From Physcomitrium patens (lineage: Eukaryota > Streptophyta > Bryopsida > Funariales > Funariaceae), in assembly GCF_000002425.4 (NCBI RefSeq), contig NC_037253.1, forward strand, positions 7,815,311 through 7,879,310: a stretch of DNA of 64,000 nt. The letters are read 5' to 3'. Below are positions 51,660 to 63,100 of the stretch, piece after piece; position 1 is the first letter of the stretch, and every line of letters begins with the position of its first letter. Under the pieces are notes generated by a model. That model was not told the origin of the DNA and made no database searches. It saw only the letters and a program-made list of their open reading frames with translations. Made by a program: the position numbers and the translations under genes.

Positions 51660-53000
51660 TTTCTTAATGCATTATTAAAAGAAGAAGGTTTATGTTTAAA
51701 TACACTATTAGAATTACTTATAAGAGATTTATTTGAAGGTAAATGAAAAGATATTGGAAAGTATCTAAACACATTAAAACAATAGGATGGTTGAAAAGAT
51801 CAAAAATTTAAATTTTTTTGTAAGAAGGCTTATGGGTATTTTGTACATGGTGAATATTTATGGAAGCATCCAAAGAAGAGGGAAAAAAATACTACAATAG
51901 ATAATATGTGGTTTAGAAGTTAAAAAAAAAATTATCAAAGAATTCCATGAGAGTTTGTAGGCATGGCATAGAGGAATTTGGGCAATTTTTTCTAAATTGA
52001 AGGAGAAGTATTAGTGGAAAGGCATGTCCAAAGATGAGGCTGAATTTATAGGATCATATGAAAATTTTCAACTTTAGACTAATATTCGGCATCAAGATAG
52101 ATTATACCCAACATATCCTTTTATACTACATTATAAGTTGGTGGTGGATTTAGTACTAATATCTATAAGATTCAAACTAATGAAGTATTTGGTACTTGCA
52201 TAAGAATATTTATAGAGTATGATTGAAGAATGAAAATTAAAAATAAAAAGTACTAAAGTATAGATCATTTTTTTTAAAAGACATTATTTGTTACTATAAT
52301 TGTATTAGAAAAATCATTGCAAATAGAGATAAATTGGATTAAAAAAAAACAATTTTTTTTAGATAGGATGGAAATTAATTTTTTTTGACAACAATATATA
52401 ATCCAAAGGGTAATAAAAAGAGTGAACATGAAAATTTACTTATTATTAAGACATTAATAAAGACATGTAATGACAAAGTACACTAATGAAATATGCTATT
52501 ATTATTTGTATTATGGATAGATTGCATAATTTATAGTATAATGATATATTACATATTTTTTGAATTAATATTTAGATAAAAGCCAATAATGCCAATAGAA
52601 GATATAGTGCATAGATTGAGGATATTACCTTAGAAGAATGATCTTAATATAAAATATTTTTTTAGCATTATAGATTCAAAAATTAGAAAGGAGATATAAG
52701 GATATTGAAGTAGCAAAAGGAAAGTTAAAAGCAATAAAGAAAAAAAATAAAGAAAGATTCAATAAAACACAAAAACTATAGCCTAAGATAATTGAAGAAG
52801 GTGATTGGGTCTTAATCTATGATAATAGTTTAGATCACTAATATAATATACTAAAAAAAATTATAAATATTTATTTAGATTATATGTTATGATAAAAGTC
52901 TATGACAATGGTACATAGTTGTTACAAGAACTTTATAAAACAAAATTGAAGGCATTTGTAGTAGATAAGCAAGTCAAGTTATTTAAATAAAGAAGCATAT
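51660..53000 (+). pseudogene. Integrase and C-terminal domain of the Gypsy element
   Basis: The HHCC region is readable as EFHESL and HRGIWAIFSKLKEK (about 51,940-52,010), but the Cys pair has been lost. The core follows with VVDLV (about 52,140) and TTIYNPKGNKKSEHENL (about 52,390), the region of the catalytic Glu. IIEEGDWVLIYDNSLDH near 52,790 is the GPY/F-type C-terminal domain. Integrase would insert the cDNA; stops make this copy inactive. Confidence 0.8.
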
Positions 53001-54929
53001 GTACTTATTTTGATGAAGAATAAAATCTATTAAGTGATATTGAAATGGAAGTAGACGAGTAAATTGAAGACCAAGAATTTGACTCAATTGAAGAACATCC
53101 TACATCAATATATTGAAGAATAATTGATATATATATATTAGGAGATGTACATATGTATGGAAGATGGATGTCATGTTGTAATATAATTATTAAGTGAAAG
53201 AGAAAAAAATGATTGTATTATAAAAAAGCTAAATTAAAAATATTTTAGCAAATTACTTTAAAAATATAGATAATAGTCAAAGAGGTGGTAAACCTAGTAA
53301 GTTCTAATATTGTGTCCTTGCAAAATAGGCTTCTACCTACTTTGTACAAGCATAAATGCATGAAAATAAAATAAATAAGAAAAAATATAAATATTTTTAG
53401 AAAATAATTAAGAATATTTTGTAGCAAAAATTATCTTTAAAAACCAAGAATTGATACTTAGAGAAGACTACTTATGAATCAAGATTGAAATCAAATCCTA
53501 AGGTATAAAATTGCACACTCATAGCAATTCTGAGGTTCTTTGGCTGATCAAAGAGCAAGGTTTGAGAGTAGGCTAGAAGAAATTTATTAAGTATTGATTT
53601 TAAGTAATTTAAGTTTGTAATGACTTTATAAAGGCTTTTCAAAGGCTTTGCAAAGTCATGATTATTTTTAAGTGACTTTTGGATTTTTAAAAAATATAAA
53701 GAATTTATATTTTGAATTTTTTTGTGAAAGTGATAGATGATTTGTGAGTAAAATTTTGTGATTAGTTGATTATTGTTGTATTGAATATATATTGCAAGAT
53801 TAATCATAATCATAAAATTTATTTAAAAATTAATGAAATTTAAAAGTTTTGAAATCTTAAGAATCAAAGTTTAGAGGACTAATGAAGATTTTTAAGATTT
53901 GAATCAATTTGTTGATTAGATTGAATTAAAATCTTGCATACTAATAATATAATTTATTTTCAATAATTGTAAAAATCAAGAGATATTAGTGCTAAGCAAT
54001 CAACATCAATGTTGAAAAATGTCTCCAACCAATATCTAAAGAAATTATAGAGTTTATCTTTTATTTAGCAAATTTGAACTTTTTAAAATTCTTTGTATTT
54101 ATTTTTAATTAAATAATTAAGAGGTATAAATTTTTTTTAATTAAAATGTATAATTAAATTTTTATATGTTGAGATTTTAATTTACTATAAGATTGATTAA
54201 GATTTTTTTTAGGATTTAAGATTTTATTAGGATTTAATAAGGATATGATTAAAATTTATTTAAGATTTTTATAGAATTATACAAGGATTTGATTAGATTT
54301 ATTTAAGATTTTTTTAGGATTATGAAACAAGACTGGTTTGTTTTAAGAATCTAAGATCTTTCGAATCTACAACCACATAAAATCTCATTATAATGTAGGA
54401 AAAAATGGATCAAAACAAAATTGAACAAAACTAAATAGAATAGAATACAAAAGATAAAATTGAGTAAATAAAAATAGAAAAAAATTAAACTAAACAAGAA
54501 GATACAAAATCAAATTTTACTAAGAAAAAAGGTATGAAGTCATACCTGACAAAATGCCCCAAAAGACCCTGGTCAGTCCTATTCATACTTTTTTCTACTA
54601 CCTTGGACTTTCTTGAATGTTTTTAGATGATGGACCTCTCTTAAATAACCATCCTAAATTCTATTTAGAAGGTTCTATGGTGGGCCTTATTTAGATAACT
54701 ACTCTAAGCTCTTTTTAGAATATTCTATAATAGATCTTATATAATCCATTAACTTAATCCAAATTTTAAAAACTTCTATATTTTTTCAAGTATGGTTCAA
54801 ATTATCTATCTCTATGTGTCAACAATACAAATATCTTATCTATACCTTCTAATAATTAATCCTCTTCTACTAATGCAAAACGTCCTTGTTTTACTTCCCA
54901 TGGTATTTCCAAATTGTCTCTTGGTAATA

Positions 54930-55070
54930 GGTGAGATTTTGTGCAGGTTCTCATGTTGCATCATAAATGGAATAACCTTTCCAAAAAACTTGGTACTAAA
55001 GTTGTGGATGTCTACTACCACAACAAAGGTAGTGATGCTCCAAAATGATGTCTACTTCATATTCTTGTTG
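54930..55070 (-). pseudogene. Chromodomain of the nested chromovirus
   Basis: The minus strand reads EYEVDIILEHH, then YQVFWKGYSIYDATWEPAQN, the chromodomain signature found at the integrase C-terminus of chromoviruses. In active elements it can direct integration toward chromatin marks. Confidence 0.85.
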
Positions 55071-55519
55071 ATTATCAAGTACAATTGGTGGTAATGGTAA
55101 TTGATGTTGATCCGGAAAGCTCTTTGGCTTGGTATAAAATTCTTTCAATTACAAAATATGGAAGATTTAATAGATCCAAGTATGTGGCAAAAGCTCGAGA
55201 TGATATACGACATTAGAAATCATTGCAGAAATGTAAAAATGTCTAAGCCATTGACGTGCCAGTTTACAATTTTGAGTTGATGTAGCAAGTGATAAGTTGG
55301 AATTAGAGAGTAATACCTAATCACCCTCTTAGGAGGTCTTGTGTTGTTGGTGGTTATTTGCATATTACTTTTGTCAATTTTGTGTAGTAAAGAGGTGATG
55401 TCATGCTTCTTGTAAGGCCATTGTATAAACTCTTTCATTATTGAATTATTGGTATTAATGAAACAATAGAGAGTTCTTGGCATAATTGGATGTTAATTGA
55501 TGTTAAGAAAAAATGGTGA

Positions 55520-56060
55520 ATGATCAGTACTTACTTGAATACTATTATTATAAGCAAATTCCAAAGACGTCAAGTATTCATCCAATCATTATTATGACCT
55601 ACTATAAATACCTATAACATATCTTCAAAGGTCCAATTTACATGCTTTATTGGTCTATCTGTTTGAAAATAGAAGGTTGTAGACATGGCAAGTCATTTGT
55701 CTAGTAGCTTAAACAAGGCTTACCAAAAGCTTCTTGTGAAGCATGGATCTCAATTTGAAACAATGACACAAGTTAATCTATAGTGATAAAAGACAATATT
55801 AAAGAAGACCCATACAAGTGTTGAGGCATCAATATCCGAGTATATCATAGTAAAGTGAAGTTGCTTCAATAGTCAATCCACAAAGATAGCAACCGCAATA
55901 CGATTATAAGGTGTCTATGATAAACACATAATGAGATCTATAGTCACTTACTCCCAATGTGCCGTAGGTAGTAGAATTGCCTACAATGATCCAAGAGACA
56001 TTGCATTGCATGCTTAATTTTATTGATATGACTTGCAAGAGTGTACAAAAGTTCAAACAT
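55520..56060 (-). pseudogene. Integrase core of the nested chromovirus
   Basis: The minus strand reads PTAHWE, VTIDLIMCLS, IAVAIFVD, then VIVSN-stop-DPCFTRSFW and FYFQTDRPIKHVNWTFEDML, matching the D,D(35)E integrase core (VSDRDPRFTS and HPQTDGQTERVN). The deviations are C-to-T or G-to-A in origin. It lies directly after gag, where protease and RT should be. Confidence 0.85.
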
Positions 56061-56479
56061 CATGATCAAAAAACATATCCTTGAAATCTGTTATAGAGTC
56101 TTTTTTTGCAATATAAGTAAAAGTAGCTTTTTTCAATATAGCTACTTTTACCTATATTTTACTTATATTGAGAAACAATAGCTATTCTCAATATTGGTCC
56201 TTAACGCCTTTACTATAGAGCCTCGTTTCTCTGCTCTGTCTTATTATTGACTTTGTGAATTTTGAGACTATGAATCTGTCTTATTTTATTGGTACTTGAA
56301 TTTTGATATTTTGGACAACCTTTGATCTGATGGCTTGGCTCCCAAAAATAAAAATATAATTTCTTTTGCACCAATATTTATTGTCTTTGTGGTGTCAATG
56401 ATCCTTATAGGGCATTAATTTCTATTGGTGTTGATTTTTATGCTATAATATTAAATAGCAGCATAGGACTTTGTGCTAT

Positions 56480-56985
56480 AGGTTGTGCTTCACAATTTTT
56501 GAAATCTATATCATCAACCCTCTTTGCAATCCTAATTGCTTCTTGAAACATTTGTGGATCTTTTAGTTCCACCTCTCATTAGATCTCAAGTTTCAAACCT
56601 CGTAGATATTGATCCATCATCTTCACCTCTAAAACATTATCAATTTAGAGACATAGTGATTTGAATCAAAAGACATAATCTTGCCGTGACCTAAATTGTG
56701 TAAGATTTTTCAACTAATAGTATGCTATCTTCACCATATGCATAGATCAAAATTAATTCTTAAACTCGGTCTCAAATTTCTTCCAAGCACAAAATCTACC
56801 TTGAGCTCCATAGCTTTGAATTTAATGTCTCCACCAAATGGATGCCATATCTTTCAAATACCTAACTATATACATAATTCCTTTAGTGGTATTTGCCTTA
56901 GATAGTTGGAGGTATTGTCGCATGTTGAAGAACCATTGACATGCATCTTCTTGCCTTGAAGTCCCAAAGTATGTACTAGACTTAC
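56480..56985 (-). pseudogene. gag (Retrotrans_gag) of the nested chromovirus
   Basis: The minus strand reads EDACQWFFNMRQYLQLSKA, then KDMASIWWRH, and further on DNVLEVKMMDQYLRGLKLE and FQEAIRIAKRVDDIDF. This is the classic order of plant chromovirus gag. Premature stops replace Trp, Gln and Arg codons. Confidence 0.85.
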
Positions 56986-58491
56986 TCAATTTTAGCCTAG
57001 TAGATGTTGACTCCCTTATCCTAGAGGCTTCTATTTGTCCTTATAAAGTAGCTATCTGATCTAAGAGGTGTTTTAATTGAGCCTCCATCCAGGATTGCTC
57101 CATCTATCTTCCGTGTTGTTATTTTCAATTAGACTCCATTATTATAATATTTTCTCACCTTTCGGTTGTCTTTTTAAGAGTAGCTTGTGGTAGCCTCAAA
57201 AAAGTACTTAGTATAACGACAATAACTAATCTTAATCTAGATGATGACTATCAACACACTACTAAAGAATAGTCTAATACTTGCTTTGATATAAATGAAA
57301 TAGGACCAATCTCTCTCGAGAATCTAAGACTCTTATAATCTATAGCTATATAAAATCTCATCACAAAGTAAGACAAAATAGACTAGAACAAAATTGATTA
57401 AAATTGAAGGGAATAGGATACAAAAGACAAAATTGAACAAACAAAACTAAAATAGAATAGAACTGAATAAAAAAATATAAAATCAAATTTTACTAAGAAA
57501 AAAGGTATAAAGCTATACTTGACCAGATACTCCAAAAGACCTTGGCTAGTCATATTTATATTTTATTCTACTACCTTAGACTTTTTAGAATATTCTTAGA
57601 TGATGGATCTTACTTAGATAACCATCCTAAACTCTTTTTAAAAGGTTCCATGGTAGGCCCTACTTAAACAATCTACTTAAGTTTTTTTAGAATATTCTAT
57701 AATGTATCCTATATAGTCTACTAACCTAATCCCAATTCTATAAACTTCCATATTTTCTCAAATATCATTCCAACTATCTATCGTTATATGCCAACAAAAT
57801 ATATATCTTATCTATACCTTGTTATAGATTATATTGAAAATTTATTAAAATTTGAATAGAGTTTATTTAGGATTTATTTAAAAATTTATTAGATTTTGAT
57901 TATAATTATATTAGAATTTTATTGGATTCACTTAGAATTTTATTAAGATTTTATTAGAATTTGATTTGAATTTAATTAAAATTTTTTTAAAGATTTATTT
58001 AAGATTTTATTAAGATATGTTTAGGATTATATTAGAATTTATTTAGGATTTATTTAAGGTATTATTAAGATTTTATTTATTTATTTAGAGTTTGATTGAG
58101 ATTTTTTTAAGAATTTTTAAAGATTACATTAAGACTTAATTAAGATTTGTTTAAAATTTATATTTTTTGTATTTTTTGATTTTTTTGTTTTTTTATTTTT
58201 TTTAGGAGTTTTTTTAATTTTTTTTTTCATAATATTTTTATAAAATTTTCATAATATTTTTGTAAAGTTTTTAAAAATTCTTTAAATTTCTTTATATTTC
58301 TTTTGTAATTTTTTTAAGACTTCTTTTGGATTTGATTAAGATTTGATTAGGATTATTAAACTTTAATTGGAACTTATTTAAGATTCTCTTAAAATAATTA
58401 GGATCTTATTATTTCAATTTTTAATTTACCTTCTAAAAAAAATATCAAGTGCATTTTAAAGCAAGATTTTATATAATACGACAATGTCTTG

Positions 58492-58829
58492 TATATGTTG
58501 GTGACTTGTGATATTAGTGTGCAATATGGCCTACATGTACAAAACTTCTCTTATAAATTAGACAAATTTATTATAAATTAAATTGTATTAAAAGTCTTAT
58601 AAAATGTTGCTACATAGCTCTTATATATATATAATCAAGAATAAAGCCTTCTTCACTCTTATCAATGTCGTCTTATTTTTGGTCTTATTTCATGAGTTTT
58701 TAATATTTTTTTTTTGAAAATAATTATTATAATCTTAGTATTATATTATTTTTTAAAAAATATCTACTATTTTTTAATATCAAAAGAGTGTATTGATCCT
58801 TTGGTAATTTGTGATTTTTGTCCTTGACA
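58492..58829 (+). repeat. LTR E: solo LTR of the small family, with apparent target duplication
   Basis: Aligns with LTR F, including 'cctacatgtacaaaactt', 'agccttcttcactcttatcaatg' and the end 'tgtccttgaca'. TCTTG occurs on both sides (58,487-58,491 and 58,830-58,834), fitting a 5-bp target duplication, with the LTR starting TA where TG is expected. It adjoins the end of LTR C and the integrase C-terminus of the minus-strand element, so it inserted into one of them. Confidence 0.6.
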
Positions 58830-58869
58830 TCTTGATATTATGATAAAATAACTATATCTTGTCATCAAC

Positions 58870-60301
58870 ACAAAATGGAGGTTGTTCCTTTTAATAGGTA
58901 TTTGTATTAATTTTATATCTTTTTTTAGCTTTCTTTAATTTTACCTTCATTGTTGTATGTAACTCGAATAAATAATTGGCCAAATTTTTTGCTGCATGAT
59001 CATGAACTTTTTAGAACTTAAAATTATCAAATTATAGATAATAATCATAATTAACATAGAAAGGTGTTTATTAAGTAAAAAAATGTATTGTATTAATATT
59101 GGCAAATACTTCCAATGGCAAAAAAATTATTCAATTATCGTCATGGTAGTTAATGGTATATTTCAAATACTGCTCCAAAAATTTAATTTAATTGTATTGA
59201 TTGTCCATTAGTTTAACAATAGAAAGCCAAAGATACTTTTATATTCATCTTTAATGTCTTAAATTTTTTTTGTCTAAAACCTTGATACAAATTGAAATCT
59301 TCTATCGAATATAATATTTTTTGAAAATCAATAATAGCAATAAATATTGTCATGGAAAAATTTAGCTATTTTTTTACATATGATAGATTTTGTATATGTC
59401 ATAAAACATGCTATCTTGATGAAATAATATATTATCACAAATATAGAGTCATATAAAATTAAAATTTAAAGATTTATAATAAAATCTATAGAAATAAAAG
59501 ATCATGGTTGTTTTGGTATAGAAAATGGTTAAAGAAGTCTATAAGTTTGATGAAAAGGAATTTTTGATCTTAAAATAATATGAAATAATTGTACAAAGTT
59601 ATTTTTAACTACCCTCTATATTTGGAGCCATCAAAAAGCTCTTGATAGTAACTCTAAAATCTTGTTGAATCCAAAATGTCTTATAGTTGGCAAATTATGA
59701 GAAGTTTACAGAGCATGTAATTGTGCTTTATTTTCTAAAATATATAAGTAATCTTCAAAAAAAAAATATTATTTTTAAGTTCACATTTAGAAGTATCATG
59801 AGATTTAGGTAGATTATTCTTAATATTATGCATAAAAAGATGTGATGATATTTTGATTTAACTAGATTAAAAAAGATAGAATTAATAGTCAATGTTGATT
59901 TTATTGTTCAAAGATGAAATTGCTCTAGCTTCAAAAAAGATATTTATTGTTAATTAAAAAATATATTTTTATCATTTGATATAAAATAAGAACTTTTTAA
60001 AAGAAAATCTTATAAATATTTTTATTTTTTTAATTAATAAGTAATTTTGAATTTAAATCTTAATAAGCACATGGTCTATTGAACTTGTCAATAATTTTAA
60101 ATGTGTGCTGATATAAAATACTTGAGGTTCTTATGATTTGTATAAATAATTATTGAGCTTAAAGTGTTATCTTGACAATAGTGCTATTCTTGAAATGAAT
60201 TCACATATAAAAGGAATCTTATGTTGTGGATCTTGTAATTGATCTAAAATCTTAAAAAATATTTTGAATGAAAAGCCACTGGATGAAGTTTGTTATCCAT
60301 T
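58870..60301 (-). pseudogene. RNase H and integrase of the third element
   Basis: RNase H reads NKLHPVAFHSKYF then IIIYTNHKNLKYFISAHI (about 60,300-60,050). Integrase starts SHNLPTIRHFGFNKILELLSR-like text, followed by PKQP and SISIDFIINL (about 59,480), IIFDRRFQFVSRF (about 59,300) and a C-terminal FCVDDKI where FQVGDKVWL is expected (about 58,870). Stops abound. Confidence 0.8.
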
Positions 60302-61224
60302 TGTATATATAATAATATTGTATTTAAGATAAGGTTATATGCATTATTTTCTTATAAAATAAACTATATGGTGAATATATTTTATTTAAAAAGATTCTAA
60401 TTAAAAAATATAGTAGTAAAATTTATATAAAAGATAGGAAGGTAATAAAAATATTAAGTGCTAATGGTGCTTTTTGTAAAAAGAGCTTCTACTTACTTTG
60501 TACAACCAAAAATAAGATAATACAAAGTAAATAAAAATATTAATAAAGACATCTTTAGAAAAAAAATTAAAAATATTTTATAAGAATTATTACATTAAAA
60601 AAATAAAAATTTATATTTAAAGAGAATTTATTATAAATCAAGGTCAAAATCAAATCCAAAAGTATAAAATTATGCATATATTGTAATTTTAGATTTTTTT
60701 TTAATTGAAGAATAAAGTTAGAAAAGAATCTTTATTTAAATATTATTTTAAAATGATTTGAATTACTTTTTAATTTTAATAGATACTGGGATTTTAAGAT
60801 TGCTATAGATATTTGATCATGATTTTTTAAGATTTGATTAATTTTTTTTCAAGATTTAGTTAAAATTTAATTATTTTTTTTAAAAATTTATTAAATATTT
60901 TCTTAGGATTTATTTAGGATTTTCTTAAGATTTACCCATGATTTCTTTCTATAGTATATTTAAAGATATTTTTTTATTTTTTAAATATTTTATTTTCATT
61001 ATTTAAAAATATTTAAAATTTTTCTTTATAATTTTTTAAAAATTTCTATTAGAAAAATTTAAATATTTTTTTAGAATTAATTAAAATTTAATTAAGATTA
61101 TTAAGATTCAAATGAGATTTATTTAGGATTTTATTAAAGTTTTTAGGACCTTTTTTTTGCAATTTCTAGCTTATCTTCCATAGCCAAGTGCCTCATGCAT
61201 TCTCAAAGAAGATAATATATTATT
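60302..61224 (+). repeat. LTR D: short copy of the long-LTR family inside the third element
   Basis: Shares 'agagcttctacttactttgtacaa' (two words joined by one mismatch) with LTR C, the block near 60,630-60,680, an AGGATTT-type array (about 60,780-61,140) and the end 'caagtgcctcatgcattctcaa'. At about 920 bases it is shorter than A-C. No internal sequence of its family flanks it, so it is a solo LTR or a fragment. It lies exactly between RT and RNase H of the minus-strand element, where about 900 bases are missing. Confidence 0.7.
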
Positions 61225-61227
61225 AAA

Positions 61228-61425
61228 TTAATTAAAAATTCTTGATAATAATAATAGAAAATATTTATTCTTAATGCTGATATTATTAAGTCTTTGATAA
61301 TTTATTTCTATATGTATCAATCTATCTTTTTTTTTTACAAATTGGATAGGTGCTCTTGATAGAGATTTTGAATAGCATAAGTTTTTTACTAGATTCTTAT
61401 GATTGTATGCATTAAATAAAATCAA
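61228..61425 (-). pseudogene. N-terminal reverse transcriptase fragment of the third element
   Basis: An open 65-codon stretch reads SRAPIQFVKKKDRLIHIEI then NYQRLNNISIKNKYFLLL. This corresponds to the conserved Gypsy RT start (APV.FV.KKDG..R.C.DYR.LN..T.KN.YPLP). It stops where LTR D begins. Confidence 0.85.
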
Positions 61426-61989
61426 CTCATTTTGTAAAAAGCTAGATTAGTCCAATTGGTGGTTGAAGTTTTTCTTAAAGATCAATTAAACAGTGATATT
61501 GACATTGCTTCAAAAAAATATCTACTTTCTTCTTGTCAAAAATGTCTTGATAAGCTATATATTGGCTTAAAATGCCACTAAAAGACTTTCTACCATCAAA
61601 AATGGATGTAACATAAATAACTAAAGATTACTATTCTTTTGTATTATGCATGAAAGCTCTTACACCTACCAATAAGGTTGTGGTTGTACTAGACTTATGA
61701 CTTTCTATTTACATAATAAAAATTTAGATTATACTATAAAAAAAATTAAGATTATAAGAAATCCAATCTATTCAAGGTTTATACTTTTATAGCCAAAAAA
61801 AATCTAAAATAATTGGATTAAAAAGAGATCTAATAATACTAAATATTATTAAGCTATTATGACTATTAATTTCTATATTTATATGAATAATTTAATAGAT
61901 AATATTTCTAAAAAATAATAAAAAAATCATCTTTAACTTCTACATGTATAAGCTTAGTTTCTTGATTAAAGATATTTTTTTTACTTAAT

Positions 61990-62980
61990 AAAGTCTTTGT
62001 GTATAAAACAAGTTGAGGCTCCTAAATCTAATAAGACAAAGACTTTGTAAATTTTTGGTTCTAAATAGATGTCTATTATAAAGTAAGATAAAAGATTTGA
62101 AGAAAAAATTGAACCTTCACTTAGTATTGCATAGGATTCTAACTACACAACTCTTATTATAGTTAGACAAAATTATTTTTTAATACATTATCTTCTTGGA
62201 TAATCATGCTCTTGATTTTGGAATTGTATTGCTTCTTTGGAAAATATTGAGCAATATGTTTAGATTTTCTATAATATAAGTACAATCTTCTTTAATAACA
62301 TTCAATTTTTTTTGCTTAGTGAGAGGTTTAAAATATTTTATATCAATTTGTATAGATTTTGGCTTTAATAAATAATTTTTTAAAATTTAGAAATTATCAT
62401 CATGACTTGATGTATTCTTTTAAATCCAAATGTTTATTCTTGGCATTATTTAAAAAATTGATTGTCAGACACAATGGCTTGAGCAATAAATCTTTATAAT
62501 AAATATATTGTTTAAATTATCAATAATAAATACTTGATATTATATTTTAATTTATATTAAAATTGATTAATAAGGAATTTATTATTTTAATCCATAGTAT
62601 AAATAATATTTTGGAATTTAATAGCATATCTTGTAGTTGATTGTGATTCTTACTATAAAAATAGAAATTTGGTCTTTGCTTCTTTTTTTCAATTACTTTC
62701 TATAAAAGAAGCTTAAATACATATAAGAATAAATTTAGATCATATATGAGTCATGAAGTCTTTTCTATCAAAAGTATAAATCAAAAAAGAATACTTTTAA
62801 CTAGAAGTGTATTTATATATCCAATTTGAATAAATCCATCAAGATATTGAGAAGGATATTATTTTAGATAGAACTTAACTTGTTGAAAAAGTCTTCAAAA
62901 TTTTGATCTTATTTCATCAAATTTTTTAGGCATACCAATCTTTAACTTTCTTGTACTTTTAGTAGTAAGACATTTAAAAT
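61990..62980 (-). pseudogene. gag and protease of the third element
   Basis: The gag text KLKIGMPKKFDEIRSKF (about 62,930) continues with FFQ-type helical text and YLDGFIQIGYINTLLV. The protease reads VFVLLDLGASTCFIHKDF (about 62,000-62,060); D(S)GAS has become DLGAS by a TCA-to-TTA change. Confidence 0.7.
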
Positions 62981-63100
62981 TCAAATATAAAGTTAATCTA
63001 CTTGCTTTGGTCAATTCGACAATTTTTTGAGACAAACATTGGATTTTATTTTTTACTTCTTCCATATATATATAGGAATAATACTTCTATGGTTGATAAT

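Larger units (their letters stand above)
54323..57826 (-). mobile_element. Nested chromovirus-type Gypsy element, internally deleted
   Basis: LTRs of 532 and 530 bases (54,323-54,854 and 57,297-57,826) are flanked by a perfect GATTA target duplication (54,318-54,322 and 57,827-57,831). Beside the right LTR, 'gctttgatataa' (57,284-57,295) is the reverse complement of TGGTATCAGAGC with three changes, so transcription runs on the minus strand. Internally, in transcript order, are gag, integrase and a chromodomain. Protease, most of RT and RNase H are missing, so the element is about 3.5 kb instead of about 5-6 kb. All frames contain stops. Confidence 0.9.
45711..58483 (+). mobile_element. Full-length but inactivated Ty3/Gypsy retrotransposon with long LTRs
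   Basis: LTR B (45,711-47,180) and LTR C (53,146-58,483, split by a nested element) flank about 6.0 kb of internal DNA. In order it retains a gag region, a CCHC knuckle, an aspartic protease DHGS site, reverse transcriptase, integrase and a C-terminal domain. Every frame is broken by stops, nearly all explainable as C-to-T or G-to-A changes. LTR C begins TGTACATATG right after a purine run 'ttaggaga', a polypurine-tract position. The order PR-RT-IN assigns it to Ty3/Gypsy; no chromodomain was seen. LTR B's left edge is uncertain by some tens of bases, and no outer target duplication could be verified. Confidence 0.85.
53146..58483 (+). repeat. LTR C: 3' LTR of the Gypsy element, interrupted by a nested element
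   Basis: The LTR consists of 53,146-54,322 plus 57,827-58,483, about 1.8 kb once the nested element and one target-duplication copy are removed. The AGGATTT-type array (54,180-54,320 and 57,840-58,400) is cut in two by the insertion. It ends 'atataatacgaca', matching the LTR B end 'cataatacaataca'. Confidence 0.8.
58835..63100 (-). mobile_element. Third Gypsy element, minus strand, interrupted and incomplete
   Basis: Reading the minus strand from high to low coordinates gives gag (about 62,980-62,600), protease (about 62,080-61,990), N-terminal RT (61,425-61,228), then LTR D of the other family, RNase H (60,300-59,900) and integrase (59,730-58,870). The order PR-RT-RH-IN is that of Ty3/Gypsy. 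About 900 bases of RT, including its catalytic box, are missing where LTR D sits. Flanking LTRs were not identified; the 5' end may lie near or beyond the window end. Confidence 0.75.

Noticed and set aside
54836-55021. 61-codon open frame on the minus strand
   Set aside because: It is an out-of-frame shadow of the chromodomain, which is read in a neighbouring frame.
58790-58860. Minus-strand text that first looked like a continuation of integrase (NIK followed by TNYQRIN)
   Set aside because: The same bases match the 3' end of LTRs F and G, so the resemblance is chance. The integrase text ends near 58,835-58,870.
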